Source of the DNA: Pseudomonadota bacterium
Lineage (GTDB): Bacteria; Pseudomonadota; Alphaproteobacteria; Rhizobiales; Devosiaceae
Reading direction: 5' to 3'
Assembly (NCBI GenBank): GCA_023391095.1
Contig: JAEWBN010000002.1
Coordinates: 124,001 to 188,000 of the forward strand
DNA length: 64,000 bases
The notes under the pieces are model-generated. The model did not search any database and was not told the DNA's origin. It saw only the letters and a list, made by a program, of their open reading frames with translations. The first letter of the stretch is position 1; every line of letters starts with the position of its first letter. Below are positions 42,992 to 52,629 of this stretch, one piece after another. Made by a program: the position numbers and the translations under genes.

Positions 42992-43891
42992 ATGGACACG
43001 TCAATCATTCACTTGCATTATCCTGACATGAAAAAGATCCCCACCTATGCGCTTTATGGCGAAGAGGAAACGAGCCAGGACTGGCTCCATTGGGAGACGA
43101 TCGAGGCGCGCAGCCGCCTTCATGATTTCCGCATTGCGCCGCACCGGCACGAGCATCTGTTTCAGGTGCTCCATCTAACCGGTGGCCGCGCGCGCGTGAC
43201 GCTGGATGGGCAGGTGACCGACGTGAGGCCCGGCGGGGTCGTGGTCGTGCCGGCGCTGACCGTGCACGGCTATGAGTTTACGGACGACGTGGAAGGGATC
43301 GTCGTCACCCTGCTGGAGCGCGACGTGCGGGCAGCGTCTGTGCCCGTGGCGTCCGCCGTTGTGCTGCCCGGCACGCAGGCCGTGATGGATGCGCTGGAGC
43401 GGCTGGTTGCGGAAGCCGACCATCCGGGCCTTCGGCATGACCTGGCCATGCGGGCCCACATTACCCTCTTGCTGCTGGCGCTCGAGCGGGCCCGAGCCCC
43501 GACTGCCGCTTCCGGCAATGCCGCCGATCCGGCCCGTCGACACGCCGAGGCCTTTCATGAGCTGGTGGAAAAGTGGTTTCGCCGCACGCGCAGTGTGTCA
43601 GACTATGCCGCCGCCATCGGCATCAGCCCCACCCATCTCCACCGCGTCTGCCGCAGCCAGCTCGGGACATCGGCGCTGGCGGTTATCGAGCGCCGTGTGG
43701 CCCTGGAAGCGCGCCGGCAACTGCTGTTCTCGACCCTCTCGGTTAAGCAGATCGGCGCCGAACTCGGTTATGACGACCCGGCCTATTTCACCCGGGTCTT
43801 TACCCGCATGGAGGGCCTTTCTCCCGACCACTTCCGCAAGCGCATGACCAGAGGTCTCGCCCCGGAAGCAACGCCGAAAATCCCGGAGTGA
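42992..43891 (+). CDS. pobR: AraC family regulator of pobA
   Basis: AraC/XylS-type regulator of 299 residues. The N-terminal cupin sensor region contains DFRIAPHRHEHLFQVLHLTG; the C-terminal double helix-turn-helix runs about 195-290 (DYAAAIGISPTHLHRVCRSQ, LSVKQIGAELGYDDPAYFTRVFTR). Divergence from pobA matches rhizobial PobR. Start at 42992 has a purine-rich site upstream; ATG 43028 (MKKIPTYALYGEE) is a credible alternative because homologues often begin there. Confidence 0.9.
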   Translation: MDTSIIHLHYPDMKKIPTYALYGEEETSQDWLHWETIEARSRLHDFRIAPHRHEHLFQVLHLTGGRARVTLDGQVTDVRPGGVVVVPALTVHGYEFTDDVEGIVVTLLERDVRAASVPVASAVVLPGTQAVMDALERLVAEADHPGLRHDLAMRAHITLLLLALERARAPTAASGNAADPARRHAEAFHELVEKWFRRTRSVSDYAAAIGISPTHLHRVCRSQLGTSALAVIERRVALEARRQLLFSTLSVKQIGAELGYDDPAYFTRVFTRMEGLSPDHFRKRMTRGLAPEATPKIPE

Positions 43892-44022
43892 CGATGCGTT
43901 TTGGCCCGGCGTTCGGAACGCCCATTCGGCTCTAAAGGGTTGCGGTAGATATAGGGACGGACGGGGGGCTGTCCGCGGCGTTCGCGATGCTGATCTGCAG
44001 GTACCCGCGGCAACCAAGCCGC

Positions 44023-44766
44023 TCAGGGCTCTTCGTCTTCCTCGAATTCGAAGAGCGCCAGCTGCAGATGCGACTGCAGCGCATATTGGTAGCGAATGCG
44101 GTCCTTGAGCGCCAGGCTATCCACAATGGCGCCGTGCTGCTCGAATGTGTCTTCCTGGAAATGGTGCAGCTGCTTGGCGCGCTCCATGATGCGGATGATC
44201 ACCGGCTTCATGATGCGATAAACGTCGCTCACCGCCCGATTGTTGAGGATCTCGACGATGCGCTGGTGGAAGCGGAAGTCCAGCTCGGACGCTTCGGCGA
44301 TGCTGGAAGCCTTGTGCAGGGCCTCGTTGATGGCGCGAAGCGCGGCAATGTCTTCGTCCCGCACCGCATCGATGAGTGTATCGACAGAGCCGACCTCGAT
44401 CAGGTTGCGAAAACCCTGGATGTCGCGAAAGGTGCGCCGGGAAATATCGAGCGTGTTGAACGAGAAGAGATCGAGGGCCCGCTCCATGCGGTCATCGATG
44501 ATGGTGGCGCCGACCTTGGGGCGCACGGTGACAACCCCATAGGCCTTGAGGATGCGCATGGCTTCGCGCACCGTGTTGCGGCTGGCCTGGAAGCGCTCGC
44601 ACAGCTCGCGCTCCGTTGGCAGGTTGTCGCCGACGCCCAGGCCCTGCTCCGAAATCAGCCCGCGGATGTTGACCACCATGGCATCGACCGCCGACGGCAC
44701 CGTACTGCGGGTGACGTCGGCGCTTGCCATGCGGGCAACGGGCCGAACCGGAGCAGGCAGGCTCAT
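44023..44766 (-). CDS. FadR-subfamily GntR regulator
   Basis: Regulator of 247 residues: wHTH about 25-90 (LPTERELCERFQASRNTVRE, AMRILKAYGVVTVRP) and FCD domain (IQGFRNLIEVGSVDTLIDAV, DFRFHQRIVEILNNRAVSD). Its ATG overlaps the fused permease stop by 4 nt, so it is co-transcribed as the last gene of the binding protein-permease operon. Acidic tail EFEEDEEP. Likely controls this sugar transporter. Confidence 0.9.
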   Translation of the reverse strand: MSLPAPVRPVARMASADVTRSTVPSAVDAMVVNIRGLISEQGLGVGDNLPTERELCERFQASRNTVREAMRILKAYGVVTVRPKVGATIIDDRMERALDLFSFNTLDISRRTFRDIQGFRNLIEVGSVDTLIDAVRDEDIAALRAINEALHKASSIAEASELDFRFHQRIVEILNNRAVSDVYRIMKPVIIRIMERAKQLHHFQEDTFEQHGAIVDSLALKDRIRYQYALQSHLQLALFEFEEDEEP

Positions 44767-46724
44767 CCCTTGACGGCCCCCACGGTGAGCCCTTCAGCCA
44801 GGAACCGCTGCGCGTAGATATAAAGCACCGCGACCGGAACGGCCGTAAGCAGGGATGCCGCCATCAGCTTGCCCCACGGCAGGATGTCGCCCACGACGAG
44901 CGATTGCAGCCCGATCGGCAGGGTGCGCAGGGATTCGCTGGTGATGAAGACAAAGGCAAACAGGAACTCATTCCAGGCATTGGTGAACGCAAACAGCGTC
45001 ACCGAGAGAATGGCCGGCGCGGCCAGGGGCAGGGTGATCTTCCAGAAGATGTAGAGGCGGCTGGCTCCGTCAATGCGGGCCGCTTCCTCCAGTTCCACCG
45101 GAATGGAGCGGAAATAGCCCATCAATACCCAGGTTGCAAATGGAAGCAGGAAGGTGGGGTAGGTGATGATCAGCGCCGTATGGGTGTTGATGACCCCGAT
45201 ATTGGTCAGTGTCTGGTAGAGCGGGATGAAAAGCAGCGTTCCCGGCAGCAGGTAGGTGATGAGCAGGAGCGTGGTCAGCACGCCCGCCCCGCGGAAGCGC
45301 AGGCGCGAGAGCGCATAGGCCGCAAGCGAGGCCAGCGCCACCGAAACCACCGTACTGAGCGCCGCCACGAAGGCCGAGTTGAACAGCCAGGTGAGGAACG
45401 GGGTGTCGTTGAGCAGGGACGTGTACTGATCCAGCACCGGCGGGTCTGGCCAGAAGATCGAGCGGCGTTCGCTGATCTGCGGGGTCGATTTGAGCGAGGT
45501 GGTGATGATCCAGTAGAAGGGAAAGAGCACAAAGATCAGGAAGGGGAACAGCACCAGCACGCGGGCCAGGGGGCCGGCATTGGAGCGGGCGGTTTTCCGC
45601 AGGATCGGCTGCGTGGCGGGACGGCCGGTTGCAACGCGCACCCGCCGGATCAGCCATTCAAGGCCCGCAAACACCAGGTTGATCGGCAAAAAGATGATGT
45701 CGATGATGATGTTGACCAGCCAGGTGCAGCCCTTGAGCAGGCGATCGGCAAAGCTCGGACGGCGCTCGGTGCTGTTGTCGCGCCGGTCGTCCTGCCGCAT
45801 GAAGCGGGCAAGGATCCAGATCAGGATCGCCATGAGCGGAGCCACCGAAAAGGCGATGGCAATGCCCGGACCGTATTGGAGCGAACCCAGCGCCTTTTCA
45901 TAGGCCAGGATCGAATAGAGCTTGGTCGCACCCGATGGGCCGCCGCCGGTCATCAGGAAGGGCAGGCCGAACTGATTGAAGGTGGAGATGAACGAGAGCA
46001 GCATCGTCACCACGATGACGTAGCGCAGGCTGGGCAGGGTGACATTGCGGAAGCGCTGGACGGCATTGGCGCCGTCGACCTGGGCGGCTTCGATCTGTTC
46101 CTTGTCCACGGCCTTGAGGCCGGCCAGGAGCAGCAGCACGAAGAAGGGAATGCCCTTCCACACATTGACCGAAATGATCGAGCCCATGGCCATGTTGGGG
46201 TCGGACAGCCAGCCCAGCGGCCGGTCGATGACGCCAACGCCCTGCAGGATCGGATTGAGGCCGCCGAACAGGGGGTCGTAAATGCTCTTCCAGGCCAGCG
46301 CCGTGACGATTTCCGGCACGATCCAGGGCAGCAGCATGATGCCGCTCAACAGGCTGCGGAAGGGCAGGCGGCTATTGAGGATCAGCGCCACGGTCATGCC
46401 GATGACGAATTTCAGGCTGAGCGACCAGAAGGTGAAGTTGATCGTATTGCCCATGGCCTGAAGGAAATCGCTGCTGGTCCAGAGCCGTTCGTAATTGCGC
46501 AGGCCCACATCGACCGTCTGCCCGGTCAGGAAGTTGAGCGAAGTCGTGCTGATGAAGATGGCGCTGACAAAGGGCCAGAAAATCAGAAGGCCCATGATCA
46601 GCACCATGGGCAGCACGAAGAGGTAGCCGACTTTCCAGTCGCTGCCGAACAGGTTTTCTAGCCGCTTCTTGGCACTGATTTGCCGGGCGGCGGGCGCCAT
46701 GGTCAGGCTCATGCGCTCATCCAT
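44763..46724 (-). CDS. Single-chain fused ABC sugar permease (MalF-MalG type)
   Basis: A 653-residue protein that joins two permeases normally made separately. Residues about 1-310 are MalF-type, with docking loop IEAAQVDGANAVQRFRN (211-227) and TGGGPSGATKLYSILAYEKA. Residues about 385-653 are MalG-type, with ELEEAARIDGASRLYIFWKI (545-563) and the ending FLAEGLTVGAVKG. The linker (about 311-384) carries an extra hydrophobic segment (CTWLVNIIIDIIFLPINLVF) that would restore the topology needed for the second half. No stop or start signal separates the halves. ATG 46724 or 46712 is the start. Confidence 0.9.
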   Translation of the reverse strand: MDERMSLTMAPAARQISAKKRLENLFGSDWKVGYLFVLPMVLIMGLLIFWPFVSAIFISTTSLNFLTGQTVDVGLRNYERLWTSSDFLQAMGNTINFTFWSLSLKFVIGMTVALILNSRLPFRSLLSGIMLLPWIVPEIVTALAWKSIYDPLFGGLNPILQGVGVIDRPLGWLSDPNMAMGSIISVNVWKGIPFFVLLLLAGLKAVDKEQIEAAQVDGANAVQRFRNVTLPSLRYVIVVTMLLSFISTFNQFGLPFLMTGGGPSGATKLYSILAYEKALGSLQYGPGIAIAFSVAPLMAILIWILARFMRQDDRRDNSTERRPSFADRLLKGCTWLVNIIIDIIFLPINLVFAGLEWLIRRVRVATGRPATQPILRKTARSNAGPLARVLVLFPFLIFVLFPFYWIITTSLKSTPQISERRSIFWPDPPVLDQYTSLLNDTPFLTWLFNSAFVAALSTVVSVALASLAAYALSRLRFRGAGVLTTLLLITYLLPGTLLFIPLYQTLTNIGVINTHTALIITYPTFLLPFATWVLMGYFRSIPVELEEAARIDGASRLYIFWKITLPLAAPAILSVTLFAFTNAWNEFLFAFVFITSESLRTLPIGLQSLVVGDILPWGKLMAASLLTAVPVAVLYIYAQRFLAEGLTVGAVKG

Positions 46725-46806
46725 GCGTAGTCTCCATCACGTCGGACACACGCGAGCAGGCGAGCATCCTGGCCGGAAGTCTGGTGGGTTGATCGTGTAA
46801 GGGGAG

Positions 46807-46831
46807 GAGGGGCGCCGCAGCGACGCCCCTC
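46807..46831. terminator. Intercistronic hairpin after the sugar-binding protein gene
   Basis: GAGGGGCG at 46807-46814 pairs perfectly with CGCCCCTC at 46824-46831 across a 9-nt loop. It begins 12 nt past the binding-protein stop and about 80 nt before the fused permease. No T-run on the transcribed strand. Confidence 0.65.
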
Positions 46832-46842
46832 GCAAGGTCTGG

Positions 46843-48243
46843 TTAGACGATGCCGCCTTCTTCGAAGATCTGGACGATCTTGTTGTGCGCGTCCTTGACG
46901 GCCTCTTCGGGCGTCATGCGGCCGGCAATCACATTGCCCATGGATTGTTCGAGAACGCCCTGGGCACGGATGGCGTCGATCTGGGCTGCCGGGTTGGCAG
47001 GCCAGGACGGTCCGATGAACGGGTCTTCGATATCGACCTGTTCCTTGATGATCGCATAGTTCGGATCGGCCGAGATCAGCTCGTCGGTCCACAGGTTCTC
47101 GTAGGCCGGCATGAACAGGCCACCTGCCACCGAGGACATGGGCGTGAAGTTGACCGGATCGAGCAGTTCCAGCGCCAGCTTCTTGGCGAGGTCCACGTTC
47201 GGCGCGCCCTTGAAGATGGTGAGCCAGCCGCCCACGGCCCCGCCATTGCGGTGATCGCCATTATTGGCAATCGGCTGCGGCAGGAGCACGGTGTGCGGGA
47301 AGACCGGGTTGTTGTCGCGCTTGGACGCGGCATAAAGCGAGAACGCGTTATGCGTATAGCCAACGCTGCCGGCGAGCCAGGCTTCGTTGTTGGAGATGTC
47401 GCCCCAGCTTTCGACGCCCGGCGGAAGCATGGCGGCATACTTGCCGTTGCGGTCGTAGGTTTCGCGGACGAATTCGTAGGCAGCAACGGTTTCGGGCGAG
47501 TCGAACTCGACCTTGGTGCCGGTTTCGTCGGTGAAGTGGCCGCCGAAGGCATTGAGAATGGCCGATGCCACGCCCCAGCCGTCGCCGGACTGGTTGACGG
47601 TGAGACCCCACCCGTAGAAGCCATTGTCCGGATCGGAAATAGCCAGCGCTGCTTCGCGGCGGTCGCCCCAGGTCAGCAGGGTCTTGGGATCGATACCCTT
47701 TTCGGCCAGCTTGTCGCCGCGGAAGAAGGTGCCGGTGGTGTTGGCGATAAAGGGAACCGCGACCCAGCGTCCGTCGATCTTGGCGATGCTCTCGGCATTG
47801 ATGCCCTGCATCACATTGCCATACTTGCTGATGGCTTCCTCGACCACGTCATTGACGTCTTCGAGAAGGCCCAGAAGGTGCATCTGCGGGATGGAAACGG
47901 TGCTGGTATAGGCCAGGTCGGGCGGATTGCCGGCGCGCACGGCGGCCGACATCTTGCCCATGAAGTCGCCGAACGATTCCGGGTTGGTGGTCGAGATGTC
48001 CAGCTCGGCGCCGTTGGCCTGGGCAAACTTGGTCACCGCATCGCGGAACAGGTTCTGCGCCGCTTCGAAATATTCGGTGCGGTGAATAACGGTCAGCTTG
48101 CCCGCTGCGCCCTCGGGAATGTCCAGCTCCGGCTGCGCGTCCTGCGCGAATGCCGGCAGGCCGTTGCTGGCAGCCCAGATGCCTACGCCCGCTGCGCCCC
48201 CGCGCTTGAGCAGATCGCGGCGATTGATCTTATTCGAAGTCAT
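46843..48243 (-). CDS. Sugar ABC transporter substrate-binding protein, Tat exported
   Basis: Binding protein of 466 residues, family 1. It has a twin-arginine signal (INRRDLLKRGGAAGVGIWAA) and AFAQ cleavage region, unusual among sugar-binding proteins that mostly use Sec. Core: LTVIHRTEYFEAAQNLFRDA, WVAVPFIANTTGTFFRGDKL and GGAVGGWLTIF. GGAGGAGAC precedes the ATG at 48243. Partner of the fused permease and the ATPase at 48682. The neighbouring fuconate genes suggest L-fucose or a related sugar (inference). Confidence 0.92.
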   Translation of the reverse strand: MTSNKINRRDLLKRGGAAGVGIWAASNGLPAFAQDAQPELDIPEGAAGKLTVIHRTEYFEAAQNLFRDAVTKFAQANGAELDISTTNPESFGDFMGKMSAAVRAGNPPDLAYTSTVSIPQMHLLGLLEDVNDVVEEAISKYGNVMQGINAESIAKIDGRWVAVPFIANTTGTFFRGDKLAEKGIDPKTLLTWGDRREAALAISDPDNGFYGWGLTVNQSGDGWGVASAILNAFGGHFTDETGTKVEFDSPETVAAYEFVRETYDRNGKYAAMLPPGVESWGDISNNEAWLAGSVGYTHNAFSLYAASKRDNNPVFPHTVLLPQPIANNGDHRNGGAVGGWLTIFKGAPNVDLAKKLALELLDPVNFTPMSSVAGGLFMPAYENLWTDELISADPNYAIIKEQVDIEDPFIGPSWPANPAAQIDAIRAQGVLEQSMGNVIAGRMTPEEAVKDAHNKIVQIFEEGGIV

Positions 48244-48681
48244 ATATCCCGTCTCCTCCAAATGAATTGGCCATAGGCAAGCGCTCGCCCGAAAAGGGCG
48301 TCGACATGTTTCGATACTGCGTTTGCCAAGTCCTCCCAGATGACGCGGTGGCTGGCCCCGTCACGGTTTTCCCCGCCCTGCTGCTGTGTTTTGTCCCAGC
48401 ATTGGCGGCGAATAATCTATCAATAGGACCAGAATTCCCGTTTCGTCAAACCTTTTGTCCAACAAAAGCCTTGCGAGCCAAAACTTTCCATTTTACACCT
48501 TGGATAACCGCTTCCGGTCTTTTGTGGATTTCGTCCTTGTCGGGATCGAGCCCCAAACCAACCCAGGCGGGGAATAAACGGTGGTTCATGCAGCGCGGCC
48601 AAAGATCGTGCGGATGAATGGCCAGGGGATGGGACGAGGAGGATCGTAACCCATCATCACCAATGGCTTGGAGGAGACCAT
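48244..48681. promoter_or_regulatory. Divergent control region with CTTTTGT-N3-ACAAAAG palindrome
   Basis: A 438-nt gap between the divergent binding-protein and ATPase genes; no convincing gene inside. It holds a perfect palindrome CTTTTGTCCAACAAAAG at 48452-48468, in an AT-rich stretch (48410-48500). The TTGTnnnACAA core resembles operators of FadR/FCD-type GntR repressors, several of which are encoded nearby. It could also include the promoters for both transcripts. Confidence 0.6.
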
Positions 48682-49740
<1,059 letters not shown>

Positions 49741-49772
49741 GATGTCCAACCTGACGTGTATCTCCCAACTGT

Positions 49773-49800
49773 GGCCCGCTTCGTGCGGGCCTTTTCTTTC
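49773..49800 (+). terminator. Terminator after the UgpC-type ATPase gene
   Basis: GGCCCGC (49773-49779), TTCGT loop, GCGGGCC (49785-49791), then TTTTCTTTC. A 7-bp G+C stem with a T-rich tail, 33 nt after the stop. Confidence 0.8.
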
Positions 49801-49851
49801 GGCGCGGCAAGGAGCGCGGAAATCATGCAATGGCGTTGGCCAAGCGCGGTC

Positions 49852-49863
49852 TTTATCGATAAA
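49852..49863. promoter_or_regulatory. TTTATCGATAAA palindrome upstream of the tandem-wHTH regulator
   Basis: Perfect 12-bp palindrome TTTATCGATAAA located 36 nt before the GTG start of the GntR-type gene at 49899 and after the preceding terminator. Candidate autoregulatory site or part of the promoter. Confidence 0.4.
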
Positions 49864-49898
49864 AGCGGAAGACATGCCCGCCGACCGGAACACGCGAC

Positions 49899-50786
49899 GT
49901 GAAGACCGACACCGTCTATAAACAGGCCTTCAACGCCATCCTGCCGATCATGCGCCAGTTGGGAACCGGCGCCGCCCTGCCATCTGAAAACGTCCTCTGC
50001 ACCCAGCTCAATGTCAGCCGGACCACCGTGCGCAAGGTGCTGGCCCGGCTTTCAGAACAGGGTTTTGTTTCCGTGACGGAGGCCGGCCGCATCGTGGCGT
50101 CGCTGCCCTCGTCAGCGGAAAGCTATCCCGAGCCCGAGACGCTGTCGGCCTCCGAGCAGGTCGAGCGCCGCTTCATGGAATGGATCGTACGCGGCGATAT
50201 CCAGCCCGATGCGCAGATCAATGAACTCGATCTGGCGCGCCAGTTCGGCGTGGGCACCAACGGCATCCGCGAATTCCTCAACGGCTTCCGTCGTTTCGGC
50301 CTGATCGAAAAACGGCCCAATGCGGGCTGGAGCTTCAAGGGGTTCACGCCCGAATTTGCCACCGAACTGTTCGACATCCGCGAAATGTTCGAGGAGCGTG
50401 CGGCCCTCGCCTTTGCCGATCTCAAGCCGGACGATCCGGTCTGGGCCGAACTGGACCTGCTCGAAACCCAGCATCAGCAATTGCTGGCCGAGATCGACAC
50501 GCGGTTCAACGACTTTTCGGACCTCGACAACCGCTTCCACCGCCTGATCATCGGCGTCCGGCCCAATCGCTTTATCGACGACTTCTACGAGATCATCGCC
50601 TTCGTGTTCCATTATCACTACCAATGGAACAAGCAGGAGGAGCGCCAGCGCAACGAGCATGCCGTGATCGAGCACCTCAACTACATCGAGGCCCTCAAGC
50701 AGCGGGACAGGCGCAAGATCATCGCCGCCTGCCGCAAGCACCTGGCGACTGCACGCCTGACCCTGATGCGCTCGACATCGAGCTGA
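49899..50786 (+). CDS. GntR-type regulator with two winged-helix domains and an FCD domain
   Basis: A 295-residue protein longer than ordinary FCD regulators (about 220-250). The first wHTH covers about 5-68 (LPSENVLCTQLNVSRTTVRK, VLARLSEQGFVSVTEAGR). A second wHTH-like region covers about 83-148 (GDIQPDAQINELDLARQFGV, GTNGIREFLNGFRRFGLIEK). The FCD domain follows (FDIREMFEERAALAFADL, DLDNRFHRLIIGVRPN, RDRRKIIAACRKHL). The start is GTG 49899. Followed after 14 nt by the oxidoreductase gene, so probably co-transcribed. Confidence 0.85.
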   Translation: MKTDTVYKQAFNAILPIMRQLGTGAALPSENVLCTQLNVSRTTVRKVLARLSEQGFVSVTEAGRIVASLPSSAESYPEPETLSASEQVERRFMEWIVRGDIQPDAQINELDLARQFGVGTNGIREFLNGFRRFGLIEKRPNAGWSFKGFTPEFATELFDIREMFEERAALAFADLKPDDPVWAELDLLETQHQQLLAEIDTRFNDFSDLDNRFHRLIIGVRPNRFIDDFYEIIAFVFHYHYQWNKQEERQRNEHAVIEHLNYIEALKQRDRRKIIAACRKHLATARLTLMRSTSS

Positions 50787-50800
50787 CCTTTGGAGACAAG

Positions 50801-51817
50801 ATGACAGAGACAAAAAAGGTGCGGTGGGGCATCCTCTCCACGGCCAATATCGGGCGCCAGAAGGTTATTCCGGCCATCCAGAAATCCGCCCATTCCGAAG
50901 TTGTCGCCATTTCCTCGCGCGACGAGAAGAGTGCGCGGGCCGCGGCCGATGAACTGGGGATCGAAAAGGCCTATGGGTCCTACGAGGCGCTGATCGCCGA
51001 CCCCGATATCGACGCGATCTACAACCCGCTTCCCAATCATCTGCATGTCGAGCTGACGCTGGCGGCCAATGCCGCGGGCAAGCATGTCCTGTGCGAAAAG
51101 CCCATCGCCATCACCGCTGAGGACGCCAGGAAGCTGCGCGGCGCGCGCACCGACCGGCTCATCATGGAAGGCTTCATGGTGCGCTTCCATCCCCAATGGC
51201 TCCGGGCCCGCGATATCGCCCGCTCGGGCGAGCTGGGTGAGGTGCGGGCCGTTCGCGCGGTCTTCAGCTATTTCAATGCCGACCCCAACAATGTGCGCAA
51301 CAAGGCCGATATCGGTGGTGGGGGCCTGCTCGACATTGGCTGTTACCCGATCACCGGCGGCCGCTTTTTCTTCGAGAGCGAACCGAAACGGGTTGTTGCG
51401 CTGGTCGATCGCGATGCAGGTTTCGGCACCGACCGGCAGGCCTCCGTCATCGCCGATTTCGGAAATGGCCGGCATCTCAATTTCATGGTCTCCACCCAAC
51501 TCGTGCCCAACCAGTCGATCGAGATCATCGGCACCAAGGGCCGGGTTGAACTGGTCATTCCCTTCAACGCGCCGCAGGGCTCGGCCTCGGCGCTGCTGGT
51601 CGATGCGGGGCATAGCCTCGATGGATCGCTGGCGCGCCGGGAAATCCTGGCGCCGGCCGACCAATATACCGAAATGGCCGAAGCCTTTGCGCTGGCGGTG
51701 CTGGGGCAGGGCGAACTGCCCTATGGTGTCGAGGATGCCATTTCCTCCATGCATGTGCTCGACGCCGTCTTCGCCAGCGAGCGGTCGGGCGCATGGGCCG
51801 AGGTCAGGGCCGACTGA
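50801..51817 (+). CDS. Gfo/Idh/MocA family oxidoreductase
   Basis: NAD(P)-dependent sugar dehydrogenase of 338 residues. Rossmann segment VRWGILSTANIGRQKVIPAI, then NPLPNHLHVELTLAA, the catalytic Lys motif CEKPIAITAEDA, and GGGGLLDIGCYPI. GGAGACAAG precedes the ATG at 50801. In the fucose-linked cluster it could be the first sugar dehydrogenase step (inference). Convergent with the GntR gene at 51819. Confidence 0.9.
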   Translation: MTETKKVRWGILSTANIGRQKVIPAIQKSAHSEVVAISSRDEKSARAAADELGIEKAYGSYEALIADPDIDAIYNPLPNHLHVELTLAANAAGKHVLCEKPIAITAEDARKLRGARTDRLIMEGFMVRFHPQWLRARDIARSGELGEVRAVRAVFSYFNADPNNVRNKADIGGGGLLDIGCYPITGGRFFFESEPKRVVALVDRDAGFGTDRQASVIADFGNGRHLNFMVSTQLVPNQSIEIIGTKGRVELVIPFNAPQGSASALLVDAGHSLDGSLARREILAPADQYTEMAEAFALAVLGQGELPYGVEDAISSMHVLDAVFASERSGAWAEVRAD

Positions 51818-51818
51818 G

Positions 51819-52511
51819 CTATTCCCAGGCGTCGGTCATGGCCTTGGCGACATAGTCGAGATGCCGGCGCATGGCCCGTCGGGCGGCGTCGGCATGACCC
51901 GCCCGTATGGCAGTGACGATGGCGGAATGATCAGCCAGGATCTGCTGGCGGACCACATGGATTTCGGCCAGATGCTGGTGGAACTGGCGATCCACGGCAC
52001 CGGCCCGCGACGCCCAGAGCATTTCGAGAATATCGCGCAGCACCGAATTGCCGGTGGCCTGGGCAATGGTGACGTGCAGGGCCCGGTCGCTCTCCACCGA
52101 CCAGAGGCCCTGGGCTGCTTCTCCCTGCATGGTCTGGAGGATCGTGGCGAGCTGGGCCTTGGTTTCTTCTGGCGCAATCTGGCTGGCCAGCGCCGCGGCC
52201 TCGGGTTCGAGCAGGCGGCGCACGTCGAGCACTTCCAGCGGCGACTGGTTGAGCTCCGGCAGCGGCCCCGGTGGCGGCTGGCGATCGCGCACAAAAGCCC
52301 CGACGCCGACGCGCACCTCGACGAGACCCGCGACCTCTAGGGCGATCAGCGCCTCGCGCACACTCGGCCGCGACACGCCCAGCGATTGCGCCAGATCGCG
52401 TTCGGACGGCAACTGCGCGCCCGGTTGCACGGCGCCATCCGCAATCTGCCGCCGGATCTGGTCGGCGATGCGGATATAGAGTTTGTCACGGCTTATCGCT
52501 TGCAGTTTCAT
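51819..52511 (-). CDS. GntR family regulator, FCD subfamily
   Basis: Regulator of 230 residues: wHTH about 8-72 (DQIRRQIADGAVQPGAQLPS, LAQSLGVSRPSVREALIALE) and FCD domain (RRLLEPEAAALASQ, LHVTIAQATGNSVLRDILEM, VTAIRAGHADAARRAMRRHL). Resembles LldR/FadR-type members. ATG 52511, with ATG 52517 two codons upstream as alternative. Divergent from the SDR/fuconate dehydratase pair (118-nt gap), so it is the likely regulator of these enzymes. Confidence 0.9.
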   Translation of the reverse strand: MKLQAISRDKLYIRIADQIRRQIADGAVQPGAQLPSERDLAQSLGVSRPSVREALIALEVAGLVEVRVGVGAFVRDRQPPPGPLPELNQSPLEVLDVRRLLEPEAAALASQIAPEETKAQLATILQTMQGEAAQGLWSVESDRALHVTIAQATGNSVLRDILEMLWASRAGAVDRQFHQHLAEIHVVRQQILADHSAIVTAIRAGHADAARRAMRRHLDYVAKAMTDAWE

Positions 52512-52629
52512 CGGCATCCCCGCGGGCCCATCCTTCAATAAGGGGCGAAGAGAAAACTGTCTACTGGTCTGACCACTTGACAGGTCGCGGCTGCCGGCCT
52601 TAGCTGCGGCCGAATTCACGGAGGCGGAC

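Noticed and set aside
44724..46661. Long open frame (645 codons) on the plus strand opposite the fused permease
   Set aside because: Its composition (Gly, Gln, Glu, Arg, Asp-rich, no fold-like pattern) is that of the antisense of a hydrophobic membrane protein in G+C-rich DNA. The minus-strand product has full family motifs.
48267..48617. 116-codon plus-strand frame in the divergent intergenic region
   Set aside because: No family pattern, weak start signal, and it overlaps the palindrome and likely promoters. Treated as non-coding.
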